This document shows positions 61,512-64,000 of a DNA stretch of 64,000 nt, one piece after another. The position numbers and the translations under genes were made by a program. The stretch spans positions 806,001-870,000 of the forward strand of contig NZ_JACHBP010000001.1 of NCBI RefSeq assembly GCF_014200375.1. The letters are read 5' to 3'. The stretch is from Terrimesophilobacter mesophilus. GTDB lineage: Bacteria; Actinomycetota; Actinomycetes; Actinomycetales; Microbacteriaceae. How positions within the stretch are numbered: the first letter of the stretch is position 1; every line of letters starts with the position of its first letter. The notes under the pieces were generated by a model that was not told where the DNA came from, did not search any database, and saw nothing but the letters and a program-made list of their open reading frames with translations.

Positions 61512-64000
<2,489 letters not shown>

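Overview
The window is high-GC DNA from an actinobacterium, most likely a member of the Microbacteriaceae. This rests on gene content, not a database match: a WhiB1-type regulator beside a PdtaS-type kinase, a DUF222/HNH protein, Rv3235-family and SecA genes, and the order gltX - fumarylacetoacetase-like - leuB - serA - ilvC - ilvN - ilvB, which from memory is also the Mycobacterium order. It looks like ordinary chromosome. I see no prophage, insertion sequence, CRISPR array, rRNA or replication origin. No gap between genes exceeds about 250 bp.

Layout. 1-9.5 kb: the 5' part of a secreted protein, a leucine/glutamate-type dehydrogenase, TerC, a RibD-like reductase, tRNA-Glu, a lipoprotein, a lipid-kinase-like protein, a copper-type P1B ATPase with its CsoR/RcnR-family repressor and a clear operator, a metallo-beta-lactamase-fold protein and an APH-type kinase. 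9.6-12.6 kb: a putative non-heme iron oxygenase and a GmrSD-like DUF262/DUF1524 protein, divergent around a DtxR/IdeR-type iron box. 12.6-15.5 kb: an ECF sigma factor with a zinc-type anti-sigma protein and a small upstream gene, facing a lipoprotein gene; both divergent promoters carry the same bipartite motif. 15.7-32.4 kb: orphan FetB permease, tRNA-Gln, gltX and the branched-chain amino acid and serine pathway genes (leuB, ilvE, serA, ilvC, ilvN, ilvB, ilvD), interrupted by DUF2207 and small membrane proteins. 32.6-39 kb: a six-gene Mrp Na+/H+ antiporter operon in which every junction is a 4-bp overlap. 39-42.4 kb: trehalose synthesis (otsB, otsA) and a TIM-barrel epimerase-like gene. 42.4-48 kb: a TetR - MMPL - YhgE/Pip envelope operon with tandem palindromic operators; the MMPL protein ends in a degenerate ABC-ATPase-like domain. 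48-53 kb: a DUF222/HNH protein, a phosphoribosyltransferase, small membrane proteins, tRNA-Lys and a Bcp peroxidase. 53-64 kb: whiB1/pdtaS, envelope proteins, a CpaE-like/SAF-domain pair, small conserved genes, a lower-GC exported protein and the C-terminal part of secA, which runs off the right edge.

How it works together. Most genes are housekeeping: amino acid biosynthesis, tRNA charging, ion and pH homeostasis, osmoprotection and secretion. Three regulatory circuits are readable directly from DNA: the metal repressor operator over its own -10 box, the TetR tandem operators, and the iron box between the oxygenase and the DUF262 gene. A fourth, the ECF-sigma promoter pair, is inferred from a shared motif. 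A striking general feature is that many first genes have a TAnnnT box only 6-8 nt before the start codon and no ribosome binding site, which indicates leaderless transcripts.
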